Assembly (NCBI RefSeq): GCF_003002025.1 | Contig: NZ_PVZB01000005.1 | Coordinates: 1 to 64,000, forward strand | Source: Paraburkholderia sp. BL25I1N1 | GTDB taxonomy: Bacteria > Pseudomonadota > Gammaproteobacteria > Burkholderiales > Burkholderiaceae | Direction of reading: 5' to 3' | DNA length: 64,000 nucleotides | Part shown: piece by piece, positions 1 to 8,978 of the stretch | How the letters are laid out: each line of letters begins with the position of its first letter | Numbering within the stretch: position 1 is the stretch's first letter | Made by a program: the position numbers and the translations under genes | Notes under the pieces: generated by a model | Told to the model about the DNA's origin: nothing | Seen by the model: only the letters and a program-made list of their open reading frames with translations | Database searches by the model: none

Positions 1-37
1 GGTTCCTGTTCTTCTTTGTCACGGTTGCTTCGGTCAT
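1..37 (-). other. possible 5' end of an unidentified gene running off the left edge
   Basis: An ATG on the minus strand at 35-37 opens a reading frame that stays open to the window edge and encodes about 12 residues rich in Lys, Asn and Thr. A weak GGAA lies about 11 bases upstream. This is too short to name and may be chance. It lies 23 bases after the stop of the truncated DUF3443 fragment. Confidence 0.2.
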
Positions 38-60
38 AGGACGTTATTTCCGTTATCGTC

Positions 61-351
61 TCATGACCTCGGCACACAGAAAATCTGACAGGCTCCCGGC
101 GTCGGAATCCAAGCCGGCCCCGACGCGGCCGTCTCACTCGCGCCCGACGACGAAGCCGGCGTCAAGCCGACCGACCCCCGCCCCGACGCCGGGGCAGCGC
201 TATTCCTGGCCGCATTCCCACTGCCATCGTCGCCATTACCACCGCCGCCACAAGCGGACAGCGCCACGCTGGCGCCCAGAAACGCGCAGCCAAGCGTCTT
301 GTTCAAAGTCGTCATGTTTATCGTGTTGTATAAAGCCGCGCGTCGCTTCAT
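61..351 (-). pseudogene. truncated DUF3443-type lipoprotein (leader only)
   Basis: The frame encodes about 96 residues. An inner Met (codon 313-315) begins a leader nearly identical to that of the intact DUF3443 gene at 945-2294: Met-Thr/Asn-Thr-Leu-Lys/Asn-Lys-Thr-Leu-Gly, a hydrophobic stretch, then Ala-Cys followed by four Gly, a lipobox. After the Gly/Ser/Ala linker and a Pro-Ala-Trp motif also present in the intact copy, it ends in a short Cys-containing tail. The whole domain with the DTGS motif is missing. The outer ATG at 349-351 overlaps the stop of the upstream DUF2844 gene (ATGA) and has a GGTGGAG ribosome site, so the pair was translationally coupled. I read it as the remnant of a duplicated copy. 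A frameshift that leaves the remainder outside the window cannot be excluded. Confidence 0.6.
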
Positions 352-800
352 TGCAATTGCTCCACCCGAACCCCAACGGGCACCAGACGCGGCAAATACG
401 CCTTGCCGAAAAACCGGCCCGCACGGCCGGCCGATTCGATATGAAAATCGCCGTTGTGTTCGATCATCGGACCGACGCCGCGCGCGCGTTCGGCGGCGGC
501 ACTCGTGAAATTGGGAAAGTAGCTGCCGAGCAGCGCGTTCATGTCCGGGCGCACGGGCCCTTGCCACGTGACGGCAAACACCACATTGCTGGGCAACACG
601 TATTCATGAATCGTGACGCCGTCGGCGCCATACGAAGGACGCATCGTGTACGGCGTGGCCGCTGCGGTCGTGTTCAATGCAGCCGCCGATCGCAGCACCG
701 ATTGCGATGCCGTCCCCACACCCGGCGGCCCACCCAATGCCGCATACGAAGCGAGCGGCAACATGCCCGCTACGGCTAGCGCGAGCTTCACAACATTCAT
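348..800 (-). CDS. DUF2844 family exported protein (copy 1)
   Basis: This is a protein of about 150 residues with an N-terminal hydrophobic signal peptide ending near a Tyr-Ala-Ala-Leu-Gly-Gly sequence, so it is probably exported. I chose the start at 800 because a GGGAG ribosome site sits 7 bases upstream and the second copy (2310-2780) has the same arrangement. The C-terminal half is strongly conserved between the copies, including GVTIHEYVLP, AVTW, GSYFPNF and FHIES-like segments. The function of DUF2844 is unknown. The conserved pairing with DUF3443 genes in Burkholderia suggests a shared extracytoplasmic role. It is followed, with an ATGA overlap, by a truncated DUF3443 leader. Confidence 0.75.
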   Translation of the reverse strand: MNVVKLALAVAGMLPLASYAALGGPPGVGTASQSVLRSAAALNTTAAATPYTMRPSYGADGVTIHEYVLPSNVVFAVTWQGPVRPDMNALLGSYFPNFTSAAAERARGVGPMIEHNGDFHIESAGRAGRFFGKAYLPRLVPVGVRVEQLQ

Positions 801-894
801 TACATGGCTCCCGAAAACAGATCGGAGCATCGTGCCAGCGGGCCGTTATTGGGATTGGGTGAAAAATCCCATTGGAAAATCGGAAACGGCTTGA

Positions 895-922
895 GGAGAC
901 GCCACCAACAGGCAGCGTCTCC
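895..922. other. inverted repeat between two gene pairs
   Basis: GGAGACGC at 895-902 and GCGTCTCC at 915-922 form a perfect 8-bp stem with a 12-base loop, between the stop of the intact DUF3443 gene (945) and the start of DUF2844 copy 1 (800). No U-tract follows on either strand, so it may be a weak terminator or an mRNA-stabilising hairpin. Confidence 0.4.
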
Positions 923-944
923 GAGTCAGCCATGCTGTCAGTCG

Positions 945-2294
945 TCAGAAGGCGACGAACGGTCCAGTCTGCTTGCCGACCTTGACGTTGCCGATCACGT
1001 TATAGATATCGCGGCCGTAGAAGAACGGCAGCCCCCACAGGAACATGTTGTTCCGGCTATTCGAGAAGGACTGGCCGAGGTTATTGAACGCGGTGTTGCC
1101 ACTGGCCATCAGGCCGGTGACGTTGGCCAGCGGAAATGTCATTTGGAGCGGCGGGCTCGTTCCGTTAGTCGCTTCGATTGTCGCGATCGGATTCAGCGGG
1201 CTGGCCGGCGTGTATAAACCTTCGACGGAAGAGGGAATGGTGCTGTCCGGAAACGCGTAAGCCGGGGTGCCGCTATCGATCGCGCTCTGGTTGAACACAT
1301 GCCCCTGATACTGCGTCGTGAACGTGCCGTATCTGTCGAGCGCGACGACGGTGGCCGTGGCCGGCAACGTATTGTTCGACTGCGTGTTGACGCCGAACAC
1401 TAACTGGCCCGTCACGTTTGCCTGACCCGTAGCCGGCACGGCGGGCAGACGGATGACTGTGCCGTTGTTGTCGGTCGCGAACGCGGGGACGGGATTGGCA
1501 ACCTCCTTGCTCGCCAGCATGCGCGTGCTGACGCAGTTGGTCTGCAAAGCGCAATAGTAGTAGAGGCCGGGCACCGCCGTGGTCAGGGCATCGAGCGAGT
1601 CGCTCGTGAAGTTGTCGATGCCGAGAATGCCGTTCGCTCCGAGGGTGTCGAAGCGCGTGCTCAAGTCCCCGCCGTTGTGCGCGATGCAGTCGGCCGGCGT
1701 GGAAAACTCGCCGTCGGCAATCACCTGGATCGGCAGATTGCTCGCCGTCTTGCTGCCTATCGTGATGTCGGCGCGTTTGACGGAACCCCACGTAAAGCCC
1801 GAGGCAAACGGCGCGCATTCGGCAATCGGCGCCGAGCCGATCTTGTCGTCTACCGCGCCGGCTTGCGTGAGCAGCAGCGGGGCCAGCGTCGGTATCGCGT
1901 TCGCTGAAATGCGTACGCCGGTCGAGCCGGTGTCCACCAGCATGTTGTCGACGGTGACGCAGCGGCTCGCGTCCGAGGTTCCCGGCACACAAATCTTGAT
2001 CGACACGAGCAGGCGGTTGAGCCCGTTGGCGTCGCCCGTCGAGGTGCCGACGCGAACAGGCACGGTGTTGTCGCCGGTAGCCGGAGTGGATGAATTGTTC
2101 GAGCTACCGGAACCGCCGGAGCCGCCGGAGCCGTTTGGCGCTGGGGTCCAGGCCGGCGTAGCGTTCCAGCCGATGGAGTTGCTCTGGTTGCCGCTCGAAC
2201 TTCCGCCGCCGCCGCAGGCGCAAAGAGCGATCGTCGCCAGGGCCGCCGCGAGCCCGAGCGTCTTCTTCAATGTGTTCATGTTGTGTTTTTTCAT
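945..2294 (-). CDS. DUF3443 lipoprotein with pepsin-like motifs
   Basis: A 449-residue protein. The leader ends in a lipobox (Leu-Cys-Ala-Cys-Gly, Cys27), so it is probably a lipoprotein. A Gly/Ser/Asn-rich linker (residues 31-75) tethers the folded domain. That domain carries, in the order seen in pepsin-family enzymes, VDTGSTGVRIS (Asp121), a GANGILGID segment (219-227), GQLVFGV (296-302), AIDSGTPAYAF (Asp340) and a C-terminal FLWGLPFFYGRDIYNVIG-like strand. DTGS and DSGT are the two catalytic loop motifs of A1 aspartic proteases. Protease activity is my inference. The family is annotated as unknown. It is downstream of and co-oriented with DUF2844 copy 2. An inner Met at 2279 (MNTLKK) is an alternative start. 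Confidence 0.75.
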   Translation of the reverse strand: MKKHNMNTLKKTLGLAAALATIALCACGGGGSSSGNQSNSIGWNATPAWTPAPNGSGGSGGSGSSNNSSTPATGDNTVPVRVGTSTGDANGLNRLLVSIKICVPGTSDASRCVTVDNMLVDTGSTGVRISANAIPTLAPLLLTQAGAVDDKIGSAPIAECAPFASGFTWGSVKRADITIGSKTASNLPIQVIADGEFSTPADCIAHNGGDLSTRFDTLGANGILGIDNFTSDSLDALTTAVPGLYYYCALQTNCVSTRMLASKEVANPVPAFATDNNGTVIRLPAVPATGQANVTGQLVFGVNTQSNNTLPATATVVALDRYGTFTTQYQGHVFNQSAIDSGTPAYAFPDSTIPSSVEGLYTPASPLNPIATIEATNGTSPPLQMTFPLANVTGLMASGNTAFNNLGQSFSNSRNNMFLWGLPFFYGRDIYNVIGNVKVGKQTGPFVAF

Positions 2295-2309
2295 AGCTCG
2301 ACGCGGGTC

Positions 2310-2780
2310 CTATTGCAGATCACCAGGACGCACGCCGGCGGGCATCAGGCGCGGCAACCAGGCCATGCCGCTGAAGCGCCCCAAACGGCCGGCGGATTCG
2401 ATGCGAAAGTCGTCGTTGCCGTCGATAAGCGGCCCCGTGCCGGCCGCGCGGCTTTGGCCGGCATTCACGAAGTTGGGGAAGTAGCTGCCGAGCAGCGCCG
2501 TCATGTCCGGACGGATCGGCCCGTTCCATGTGACTGCGAACACGATGTTCTGCGGCAGCACATATTCATGGATGGTGACGCCATTGGCGTCGGCCGACTG
2601 GCGCATGGAGTAGGGCGCTGAGCCCGCCGGCTGAGCCGCGGGCGCCGCGGCGCCGGACTGCGGCGTGGCACGCAGCAGCGCCGTGGACGATGCGCCCGTG
2701 GATGGCGCCCCGCCCAGCCTTGCATACGACGAGAGCGGCAACAAGGTTGCGGCTAGCATCGCGATCTTCAAAAATCTCAT
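2310..2780 (-). CDS. DUF2844 family exported protein (copy 2)
   Basis: About 156 residues with an N-terminal signal peptide. I placed the start at 2780 rather than 2795 because GGGGAG lies 7 bases upstream, exactly as in copy 1. The C-terminal region matches copy 1 almost residue for residue (GVTIHEYVLP, FAVTW, RPDM, LLGSYFPNF, IESAGR, LPRL). A Pro/Ala/Gly-rich stretch separates the leader from the conserved domain. It forms the first gene of an apparent operon with the intact DUF3443 lipoprotein, with 15 bases between the genes. The function is unknown. The location is presumably periplasmic or outer-membrane associated. Confidence 0.75.
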   Translation of the reverse strand: MRFLKIAMLAATLLPLSSYARLGGAPSTGASSTALLRATPQSGAAAPAAQPAGSAPYSMRQSADANGVTIHEYVLPQNIVFAVTWNGPIRPDMTALLGSYFPNFVNAGQSRAAGTGPLIDGNDDFRIESAGRLGRFSGMAWLPRLMPAGVRPGDLQ

Positions 2781-2975
2781 CACATGACTCCCCAAAATAT
2801 CGGGAGCATGTTGCCTGTGCGATGCTCAGGAAACCGTATGAAATTTCGGAAGCGAATGCACGAAGCGGCGCAACGGAAGCTGGCCGCAAGGTCGTGGCGA
2901 AGGACGTGACGTCAACGCGGCGTCAATTGAGCCAGGCCGCGTCGAGGTTGACGACGGCCTGAACTGGGCGGCTGA

Positions 2976-3299
2976 TCAGTACGTGGGAACGGACGGATCG
3001 ACCTGACGCGACCACGCGTCGATCCCGCCTTGCAGATTGAAGACGTTGGTATGGCCGCGCGATTCGAGGAACATCGCGACCTGGGCGCTGCGCGCGCCGT
3101 GATGGCAAACACAGACGATCTGCGCGTCGTCGTCGAGTTCTTCGCTGCGGGCGGGGATCTCACGCATTGGAATCGACAGGGCGCCGGCGATCGACGCCGT
3201 TTGAATTTCCCACGGCTCGCGCACGTCGAGCAGCACGGGCGCGGGACGCGAAGTATCGGCGAGCCATTCGGCGAGCGCCGGAGCGGTCAGATTTTGCAT
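2976..3299 (-). CDS. rhodanese-like domain protein
   Basis: A 107-residue single-domain rhodanese. The N-terminal LLDVREPWE motif (residues 23-31) and the active-site loop CHHGARS (catalytic Cys65) are both present, followed by the closing NLQGGIDAW motif. No signal peptide is visible, so it is cytoplasmic. Members of this family transfer sulfane sulfur to acceptors such as cyanide or thiols, but the substrate cannot be deduced here. It sits 26 bases downstream of the isoaspartate methyltransferase gene and is probably co-transcribed with it. Confidence 0.85.
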   Translation of the reverse strand: MQNLTAPALAEWLADTSRPAPVLLDVREPWEIQTASIAGALSIPMREIPARSEELDDDAQIVCVCHHGARSAQVAMFLESRGHTNVFNLQGGIDAWSRQVDPSVPTY

Positions 3300-3325
3300 C
3301 AGCGGAACGTCCGGGATCGTGCGAG

Positions 3326-3979
3326 TTAGAACTTGAAACGCGACGGCTGCACGGCGTTGATGAGCGGCTCGACATACGTTTCGAACACGTCGGCAATGCG
3401 GTATTGCTTCTCGTCGATACGCGTGATGATCTGCGCCTTCATGACCGGCGCGGTGCCGACGAACGCCGCCAGACGGCCGCCGATCTTCAGATGGTCGAGC
3501 ATTTCCTGCGGCAGCACCGGCAGGCCGCCCGACACGCAGATCACGTCGTACGGCGCAGCGCCGGCCCAGCCGCGCGCGGCGTCGCCGGTGGCGACTTCGG
3601 CGTTCAGCACACCGTTGGCGGTCAGATTGCTCTTCGCCAGTTCCGCCAGTTCCGGTTCGATGTCCACCGTCAGCACGTGCTGCCCGCGGTGCGCGAGCAA
3701 CGCGGCCATGTAGCCCGAGCCCGCGCCGATTTCGAGCACGCTTTCGTGCTTCTTCACCGCCAGTTCCTGCAGCACGCGCGCTTCGATGCGCGGCGCCAGC
3801 ATGTGCTGGCCGGCCGGCAGCGGCACTTCGAAGTCGACGAAGGCCAGTTCGCGATACACGGCGGGGACGAAGTTTTCACGCTTGACGATCGAAAGCAGAT
3901 TCAGCACGTCCTGGTCGAGCACTTCCCAGGGGCGGATCTGCTGTTCGATCATGTTGAAACGCGCTTGCTCGATGTTCAT
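3326..3979 (-). CDS. pcm: protein-L-isoaspartate O-methyltransferase family protein
   Basis: A 217-residue SAM-dependent methyltransferase. The N-terminus (ARFNMIEQQIRPWEV) is typical of the bacterial PCMT branch, and the SAM-binding motif I reads VLEIGAGSGYMAALLA (residues about 80-95). A second conserved patch, APYDVICVSGG, matches the acidic-loop region. Members methylate isoaspartyl residues in damaged proteins for repair. Some short homologues lack the usual Thr-Ser substrate motif and may have diverged, so the repair role is inferred from family. It is cytoplasmic. It is first in a two-gene unit with the rhodanese. Confidence 0.8.
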   Translation of the reverse strand: MNIEQARFNMIEQQIRPWEVLDQDVLNLLSIVKRENFVPAVYRELAFVDFEVPLPAGQHMLAPRIEARVLQELAVKKHESVLEIGAGSGYMAALLAHRGQHVLTVDIEPELAELAKSNLTANGVLNAEVATGDAARGWAGAAPYDVICVSGGLPVLPQEMLDHLKIGGRLAAFVGTAPVMKAQIITRIDEKQYRIADVFETYVEPLINAVQPSRFKF

Positions 3980-4246
3980 GGTGGGTTCGGCTGTATGGTT
4001 TGGCGAGTCTCGCGGGGTTTGCTAGGTTTGCTATCAGCCACTGACCGCCGGCCTTGCCCGCGCAACTCGGCACGCAAAGCCTGTCAGGGTAACTGCGGGA
4101 TTGTACCAAATGACGGTGACGATCCGCGCCTCGGCGGGCAACCGGCGGCGCCATCGCAAGACGAAAATTCGCGATGCCGGGCAGTGCACGCCCCCGTGTT
4201 AATCCCTAGCGATCTTTCCTTGCGCTTCCCGCATTCATCGCTCAAG
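3980..4246. other. intergenic region upstream of the LacI locus
   Basis: The divergent region between the methyltransferase gene and the LacI regulator holds no credible ORF. A candidate promoter toward the regulator is TTGCGC at 4220-4225 with AAGAAT at 4244-4249 (18-base spacing), overlapping the operator palindrome that follows. I see no other structure. Confidence 0.4.
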
Positions 4247-4264
4247 AATGTAATCGATTACATT
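4247..4264. promoter_or_regulatory. LacI-family operator (18-bp perfect palindrome)
   Basis: AATGTAATCGATTACATT is a perfect 18-bp palindrome. Its core, TGTAATCGATTACA, matches the usual LacI/GalR operator pattern with a central CG. It lies 16 bases upstream of the regulator's proposed TTG start, where it would cover the -10 region. I infer autoregulation and control of the downstream transport and catabolic genes. Confidence 0.75.
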
Positions 4265-4280
4265 TTCAAGGCGAGTTCAC

Positions 4281-5360
4281 TTGTCCAGATCGTCATCCAG
4301 GACGGCTCCCGCGGCGGTGTCTGCGGCGCGTTCCCAGCCCGGCGTCGCGCCATTGCGCGGCGCGGCCGAAGGCATGTCGATTGCCGGCGTGGCCGAGCAG
4401 GCGGGCGTCTCCGTGGCGACGGTGTCGCGCGTGCTGAACGGCCACGAGAACGTGCGGCCCGCCACGCGCGACAAGGTGCTGGCCGCCATCGACGCGAGCG
4501 GCTACCGCGTCAATGAACTCGCGCGCAACCTGCGCACTGCCGAGAGCCGGCTGCTGCTGACCATGGTCCCGGACGTGGGCAACCCCTTTTATGCGGAGAT
4601 CGTGCGCGGCATCGACAGCGTGGCGCGTCAGCACGGCTACTTCATGCTGCTGTGCGACACCGGCGCCGATCCGGGCCGCGAGCGCAGCTACTTCGATCTG
4701 CTGCGGCGCCGCCGCGCGGACGGCGCGATCTGTCTCGATCCGGCCACCATCCAGCAGGCGCTGGGCGAGGCCTCCAGCGCGCTGCCGTGGGTCGCGTGCT
4801 GCGAGTTCGACCCGGCGATGGGTGTGCCGTACGTCGGCATCGACAACTACCGCGCCGCAGGCGACGCCGTCCGCCATCTGCTCGCGCGCGGCCACCGTCG
4901 TATCGGCCTTATCAATTCCGATGTCGATTACCTGTACGCACGGCAGCGTCAACAAGGCTATCTGGACGCGTTGATCGCGGCGGGCATCACACCTGACGAA
5001 CGCTGGCGCATGAATCTGAACAGCCTCGACTATGAAGCCGGCGCGTCGGCCGCGGCCACCCTGATGAGTCAGCCGCAGGCGCCGAGCGCGATCTTCGCGG
5101 TCTCAGATACGCTCGCGATCGGCGTGATCCACGGCTTGCGCAGCGTCGGCAAGCGCGTGCCGGACGACATCGCCGTGGTCGGCTTCGACGATATCTCGCT
5201 CGCCGCGCAAATCGATCCGCCGCTCACCACCATCGCGCAACCCATGCGCGAGCTGGGCGAAACCGCGGCGCGCCTGTTGCTGCAACGGCTCGCCAATCCG
5301 TTGGCGAACGTGCCGGGCGTGCTGCTGCCGCATCGGCTCGTGATTCGCGGGAGCGCCTGA
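4281..5360 (+). CDS. LacI family transcriptional regulator
   Basis: A LacI/GalR-family repressor. The HTH reads SIAGVAEQAGVSVATVSRVLNG-like, followed by a periplasmic-binding-protein-like sensor domain (FYAEIVRGI, DTLAIGVIHGL, VVGFDDISLA). A TTG at 4281 with AAGGCGAG upstream is the longest plausible start and gives 359 residues. An ATG at 4374 gives the short N-terminus more typical of the family but has a poorly spaced ribosome site. It is followed after 3 bases by the ABC transporter ATPase, so it heads the operon. The palindrome at 4247-4264 is its likely operator. The effector is unknown but is probably the imported sugar or polyol, or a catabolite. Confidence 0.88.
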   Translation: MSRSSSRTAPAAVSAARSQPGVAPLRGAAEGMSIAGVAEQAGVSVATVSRVLNGHENVRPATRDKVLAAIDASGYRVNELARNLRTAESRLLLTMVPDVGNPFYAEIVRGIDSVARQHGYFMLLCDTGADPGRERSYFDLLRRRRADGAICLDPATIQQALGEASSALPWVACCEFDPAMGVPYVGIDNYRAAGDAVRHLLARGHRRIGLINSDVDYLYARQRQQGYLDALIAAGITPDERWRMNLNSLDYEAGASAAATLMSQPQAPSAIFAVSDTLAIGVIHGLRSVGKRVPDDIAVVGFDDISLAAQIDPPLTTIAQPMRELGETAARLLLQRLANPLANVPGVLLPHRLVIRGSA

Positions 5361-5363
5361 ACC

Positions 5364-6851
5364 ATGAGTCTCGCGATCCGTTTCGACGATATCCGCAAAG
5401 ACTTCGGGCCCGTGCGCGTGCTGCACGGCGTGAGCTTCGAACTGACGCCGGGGCGCACCTACGGTCTGCTCGGCGAGAACGGCGCCGGCAAATCCACGCT
5501 GATGAAAATCCTCGCCGGCTACGAGACCGCAACCTCGGGCACTTTGCTGGTCGATGGGCAAGCGCACCAATTCATCGGATCGCGTGATGCCGAAGCGCAA
5601 GGCATCGTGCTGATTCACCAGGAGTTCAATCTTGCCGAGCATCTGACGATCGCGCAGAACATGTATCTCGGTCATGAAAAAAAGCGCGGCTGGTTCGTCG
5701 ACGATGCCGGAATGAAAACCGAAGCCGCGCGCTTTCTCGCGCAGGTCGGGCTGGAAAAAACGCCTGATACGAAAGTGCGCGAATTGATCGTCGCGGAAAA
5801 GCAGATGGTGGAGATTGCGAAGGCGCTGTCGCGGCGCGCGCGGCTGCTCATCATGGACGAACCCACCGCAACGCTCACGCCATCCGAGACCGAGCGCCTC
5901 TTCACGCTGATGGCCAAGCTCAAGGCCGACGGGGTGACCATCATCTACATTTCGCACAAGCTGGACGAAGTGGAGCGCATCACCGACGAAGTGATCGTGA
6001 TGCGCGACGGCCGCTTCGTCGCGCGTGGCGAAACTTCCGGACTCGCGCGCCAGCAGATGGCGAACCTGATGGTCGGCCGCGAGTTATCGGACATGTTTCC
6101 CGACAAGATCACCGTATCCGCCGACGCGCCGCTCGCGTTGAGGGTGGAAGGCCTAGTCGTGCCCGATTGGGTGGAAGACCTGAGCTTCGACGTGCGCGCC
6201 GGCGAAGTGCTCGGTTTCGCGGGACTGGTAGGCGCGGGCCGCACCGAAGCGTTCGAAGCGATCATCGGTCTGCGCAAGCGCACGGCGGGCCGCATCGAAG
6301 TCGCCGGCCGTCCCGCCGATCTGAACAGCCCGCGCGACGCAATGCGCCACGGCATCACGTATCTCAGCGAGGATCGCAAGGGCAAAGGTCTGCACGTGAA
6401 CCTGAGTCTGCAAGACAACGTCACGCTGATGACCCTCGAACGCTATGCGCATCCATTGCTCGACATGAAAGCGGGACGCGCCGCATTGACCAAAGCCGTG
6501 AGCGAATTCGGCATCCGCACGGGCGACCTGTCGAGCCGCGCGCGTATGCTGTCCGGCGGCAATCAGCAGAAGCTCGCGCTCGCCAAATTCCTGCAGCCCG
6601 ACCCGAACGTGATCGTGCTCGACGAGCCGACGCGCGGCGTCGACGTGGGCGCGAAACGCGACATCTATTTTCTGATTCATCGTCTCGCCGCGCAGGGCCG
6701 CGCGGTAATCGTCATTTCATCCGAACTGATCGAGCTGATCGGGCTGTGTCACCGCGTCGCCGTGATGCGCGCGGGTCGCCTGCAAGCCACGCTTACGCTC
6801 GAACATCTGACCGAAGAGGAGTTGATCGCCCATGCGACCGGCACCCACTGA
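5364..6851 (+). CDS. sugar ABC transporter ATP-binding protein (RbsA/XylG type)
   Basis: A 495-residue double-NBD ATPase of the carbohydrate uptake transporter-2 family. The first domain has Walker [10 protein letters not shown] (residues about 38-46) and Walker [10 protein letters not shown]. The second has the signature LSGGNQQK and the Walker B strand [18 protein letters not shown]. Such proteins energise import of pentoses, hexoses or polyols with one permease homodimer. Its 3' end overlaps the permease start by 20 bases, indicating translational coupling. The substrate is not deducible from the ATPase. Confidence 0.93.
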   Translation: MSLAIRFDDIRKDFGPVRVLHGVSFELTPGRTYGLLGENGAGKSTLMKILAGYETATSGTLLVDGQAHQFIGSRDAEAQGIVLIHQEFNLAEHLTIAQNMYLGHEKKRGWFVDDAGMKTEAARFLAQVGLEKTPDTKVRELIVAEKQMVEIAKALSRRARLLIMDEPTATLTPSETERLFTLMAKLKADGVTIIYISHKLDEVERITDEVIVMRDGRFVARGETSGLARQQMANLMVGRELSDMFPDKITVSADAPLALRVEGLVVPDWVEDLSFDVRAGEVLGFAGLVGAGRTEAFEAIIGLRKRTAGRIEVAGRPADLNSPRDAMRHGITYLSEDRKGKGLHVNLSLQDNVTLMTLERYAHPLLDMKAGRAALTKAVSEFGIRTGDLSSRARMLSGGNQQKLALAKFLQPDPNVIVLDEPTRGVDVGAKRDIYFLIHRLAAQGRAVIVISSELIELIGLCHRVAVMRAGRLQATLTLEHLTEEELIAHATGTH

Positions 6852-7845
6852 AGCCGTGCAATCCGGCCGCGCGTTGCGCTTCGCGCATCGACTGTATGCG
6901 CTCGGGCCGCTCGTCGGACTGATCGCGCTGTGCATTGTCGGCACGTTGCTCAACCGCGACTTCGCGACCCTCGACAACATGATGAACGTGCTCACGCGCA
7001 CGTCGTTCATCGGCATCATCGCGGTCGGCATGACCTTCGTGATCATTTCCGGCGGCATCGATCTGTCGGTCGGCTCGATGGCCGCGCTGATCGCGGGCAG
7101 CATGATCTGGCTGATGAACGGACTCGCGGCGGGCGTCGGCGGACACACGTTTCCGCCGCTGATGATTCTCACGCTCGGCATCGTGGGCGCGCTGATGCTC
7201 GGCGGCCTGTTCGGTTGCGCGCACGGCTTGCTGATTACCAAAGGGCGCATCGAGCCGTTCATCGTCACGCTCGGCACGTTGGGCATCTTTCGCGCGGTGC
7301 TGACCTGGCTTGCCGACGGCGGCGCGCTGACGCTGGATAACTCGCTGTCCGACTTGTATGGCCCGGTGTATTACGCGAGCCTGTTCGGCGTGCCGGTGCC
7401 GATCTGGGTGTTTCTTGTGGTCGCGGCCGGCGGCGCGCTGATTCTCAACCGCACGGCATTCGGCCGTCACGTGCAGGCGATCGGCTCGAACGAACAGGTC
7501 GCGCGTTATGCGGCGATTCGGGTCGATACCGTGAAGATCGTCACCTACATGCTGCTAGGCATTTGCGTGGGCGTGGCCACGGTGCTGTACGTGCCGCGGC
7601 TCGGCTCGGCGACGCCGACGACCGGCTTGCTTTGGGAACTCGAAGCGATCGCCTCGGTGGTGGTCGGCGGCACCGCGCTCAAAGGCGGCGAAGGGCGCGT
7701 GATCGGCACGGTGATCGGCGCGATCCTGCTTTCGGTGATCGCCAACATTCTGAATCTGACCAGCATCATCAGCGTGTACCTGAACGCGGCGGTGCAGGGC
7801 GTAGTGATTATCTTCGTCGCGTTCGTACAACGTGGACGGCGGTAG
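6832..7845 (+). CDS. sugar ABC transporter permease (RbsC type)
   Basis: A 337-residue inner-membrane permease with about eight to ten hydrophobic segments. It contains the family hallmark [12 protein letters not shown] near residue 70 and the [16 protein letters not shown] segment in the C-terminal third, both typical of RbsC/AraH-like proteins. The start overlaps the ATPase gene and the substrate-binding protein follows 89 bases later. It would form the channel of the importer encoded by these three genes. Confidence 0.92.
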   Translation: MRPAPTEAVQSGRALRFAHRLYALGPLVGLIALCIVGTLLNRDFATLDNMMNVLTRTSFIGIIAVGMTFVIISGGIDLSVGSMAALIAGSMIWLMNGLAAGVGGHTFPPLMILTLGIVGALMLGGLFGCAHGLLITKGRIEPFIVTLGTLGIFRAVLTWLADGGALTLDNSLSDLYGPVYYASLFGVPVPIWVFLVVAAGGALILNRTAFGRHVQAIGSNEQVARYAAIRVDTVKIVTYMLLGICVGVATVLYVPRLGSATPTTGLLWELEAIASVVVGGTALKGGEGRVIGTVIGAILLSVIANILNLTSIISVYLNAAVQGVVIIFVAFVQRGRR

Positions 7846-7934
7846 CGGTGGCGCTTCATATTGCGCCTTGAATCTGTAATCACGGCGAGTTGAGAATCGG
7901 GGCGCACGAACGCCTCACAAACGGAGACACAACC

Positions 7935-8897
7935 ATGAAGCAGGTCATTCGAGCGGTCGGCGCCGGCATGCTGGCGTTGGGAATACTGGGCACGGCGAAC
8001 GTCGCGCGTGCCGATGAAAAAGTCACGTTGGGCGTCGCGATTCCGACGGCCGATCACGGCTTCACGGGCGGCATCGTCTGGTGGGCGAACAAGGCCAAGA
8101 CCGATCTGGAGAAGGCGCATCCCGATCTGAAGGTGATCGTCAAGACCGCGGCCGGCGCGCCCGAACAGGCGAACCAGTTGCAGGATCTCGTGACGGTCAA
8201 CAAGATCAATGCGCTCGTGATCTTCCCGTTCGAATCGGCTTCGCTCACGCAACCGGTCGCGCAGGTGAAGAAGAAAGGCGTGTACGTGACGGTGGTGGAT
8301 CGCGGCCTGACCGACACCAGCGCGCAGGATGCGTATGTGGCGGGTGACAACACGGCGTTCGGCAAGATTCCCGCCGAGTTTCTGGCGAAGGAGCTGGGCG
8401 GCAAAGGCGATATCGTCGCGCTGCGAGGCATTCCGACGACGCTCGACAACGAACGCTGGGCCGCATTTACCGGCGTGCTGAAGGCGTATCCGAACATCAA
8501 GATTCTCGATGCGAAGTACGCGAACTGGAATCGCGACGACGCCTTCAAGGTCATGCAGGATTACCTGACGCGCTTCAAGCATATCGACGCCGTCTGGGCC
8601 GCCGACGACGACATGGCCGTCGGCGTGATCAAGGCGATCGAACAGGCCAAACGCACCGACATCAAGATCGTGTTCGGCGGCGCGGGCTCGAAGGGCATGG
8701 TGAAGAACGTGATGGACGGCGCGCCGATGATCAAGGCCGACGTGTCGTACTCGCCTAAGTTCATCTACGACGCTATCAAGCTCACTGCCGAAGCGCGTCT
8801 GAAGGGCGACAAACTGCCGGCCACCACGATCATTCCGTCGGTGCTGATCACGAAGGAAAACGCGCAGCAGTTCTATTTCCCGGACTCGCCGTTCTGA
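7935..8897 (+). CDS. sugar ABC transporter substrate-binding protein
   Basis: A 320-residue periplasmic binding protein with a cleavable signal peptide ending near AlaArgAlaAsp (residues about 1-26). I chose ATG 7935 because GGAG lies 8 bases upstream and the signal peptide begins there. The fold is the RbsB-like type I class ([40 protein letters not shown]). It would capture the substrate of the transporter encoded by the two preceding genes. Its sequence differs enough from classical ribose, xylose or inositol binders that I cannot name the ligand. Confidence 0.9.
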   Translation: MKQVIRAVGAGMLALGILGTANVARADEKVTLGVAIPTADHGFTGGIVWWANKAKTDLEKAHPDLKVIVKTAAGAPEQANQLQDLVTVNKINALVIFPFESASLTQPVAQVKKKGVYVTVVDRGLTDTSAQDAYVAGDNTAFGKIPAEFLAKELGGKGDIVALRGIPTTLDNERWAAFTGVLKAYPNIKILDAKYANWNRDDAFKVMQDYLTRFKHIDAVWAADDDMAVGVIKAIEQAKRTDIKIVFGGAGSKGMVKNVMDGAPMIKADVSYSPKFIYDAIKLTAEARLKGDKLPATTIIPSVLITKENAQQFYFPDSPF

Positions 8898-8978
8898 GCT
8901 GAGCATCCGGGGCGCGCCGCCGGGCTTTTTGCCGCAGTGGCACGGCGAGCGCGCCCTCCCCGTTCAAGGAGCCGTACG

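Noticed and set aside
3167..4516. 449-codon plus-strand frame across the rhodanese and methyltransferase genes
   Set aside because: It is antisense to two recognisable genes and rich in Arg/His, the usual product of GC-rich shadow frames.
7545..8906. 453-codon minus-strand frame opposite the sugar permease and binding protein
   Set aside because: Antisense to two well-supported genes and without any recognisable motif.
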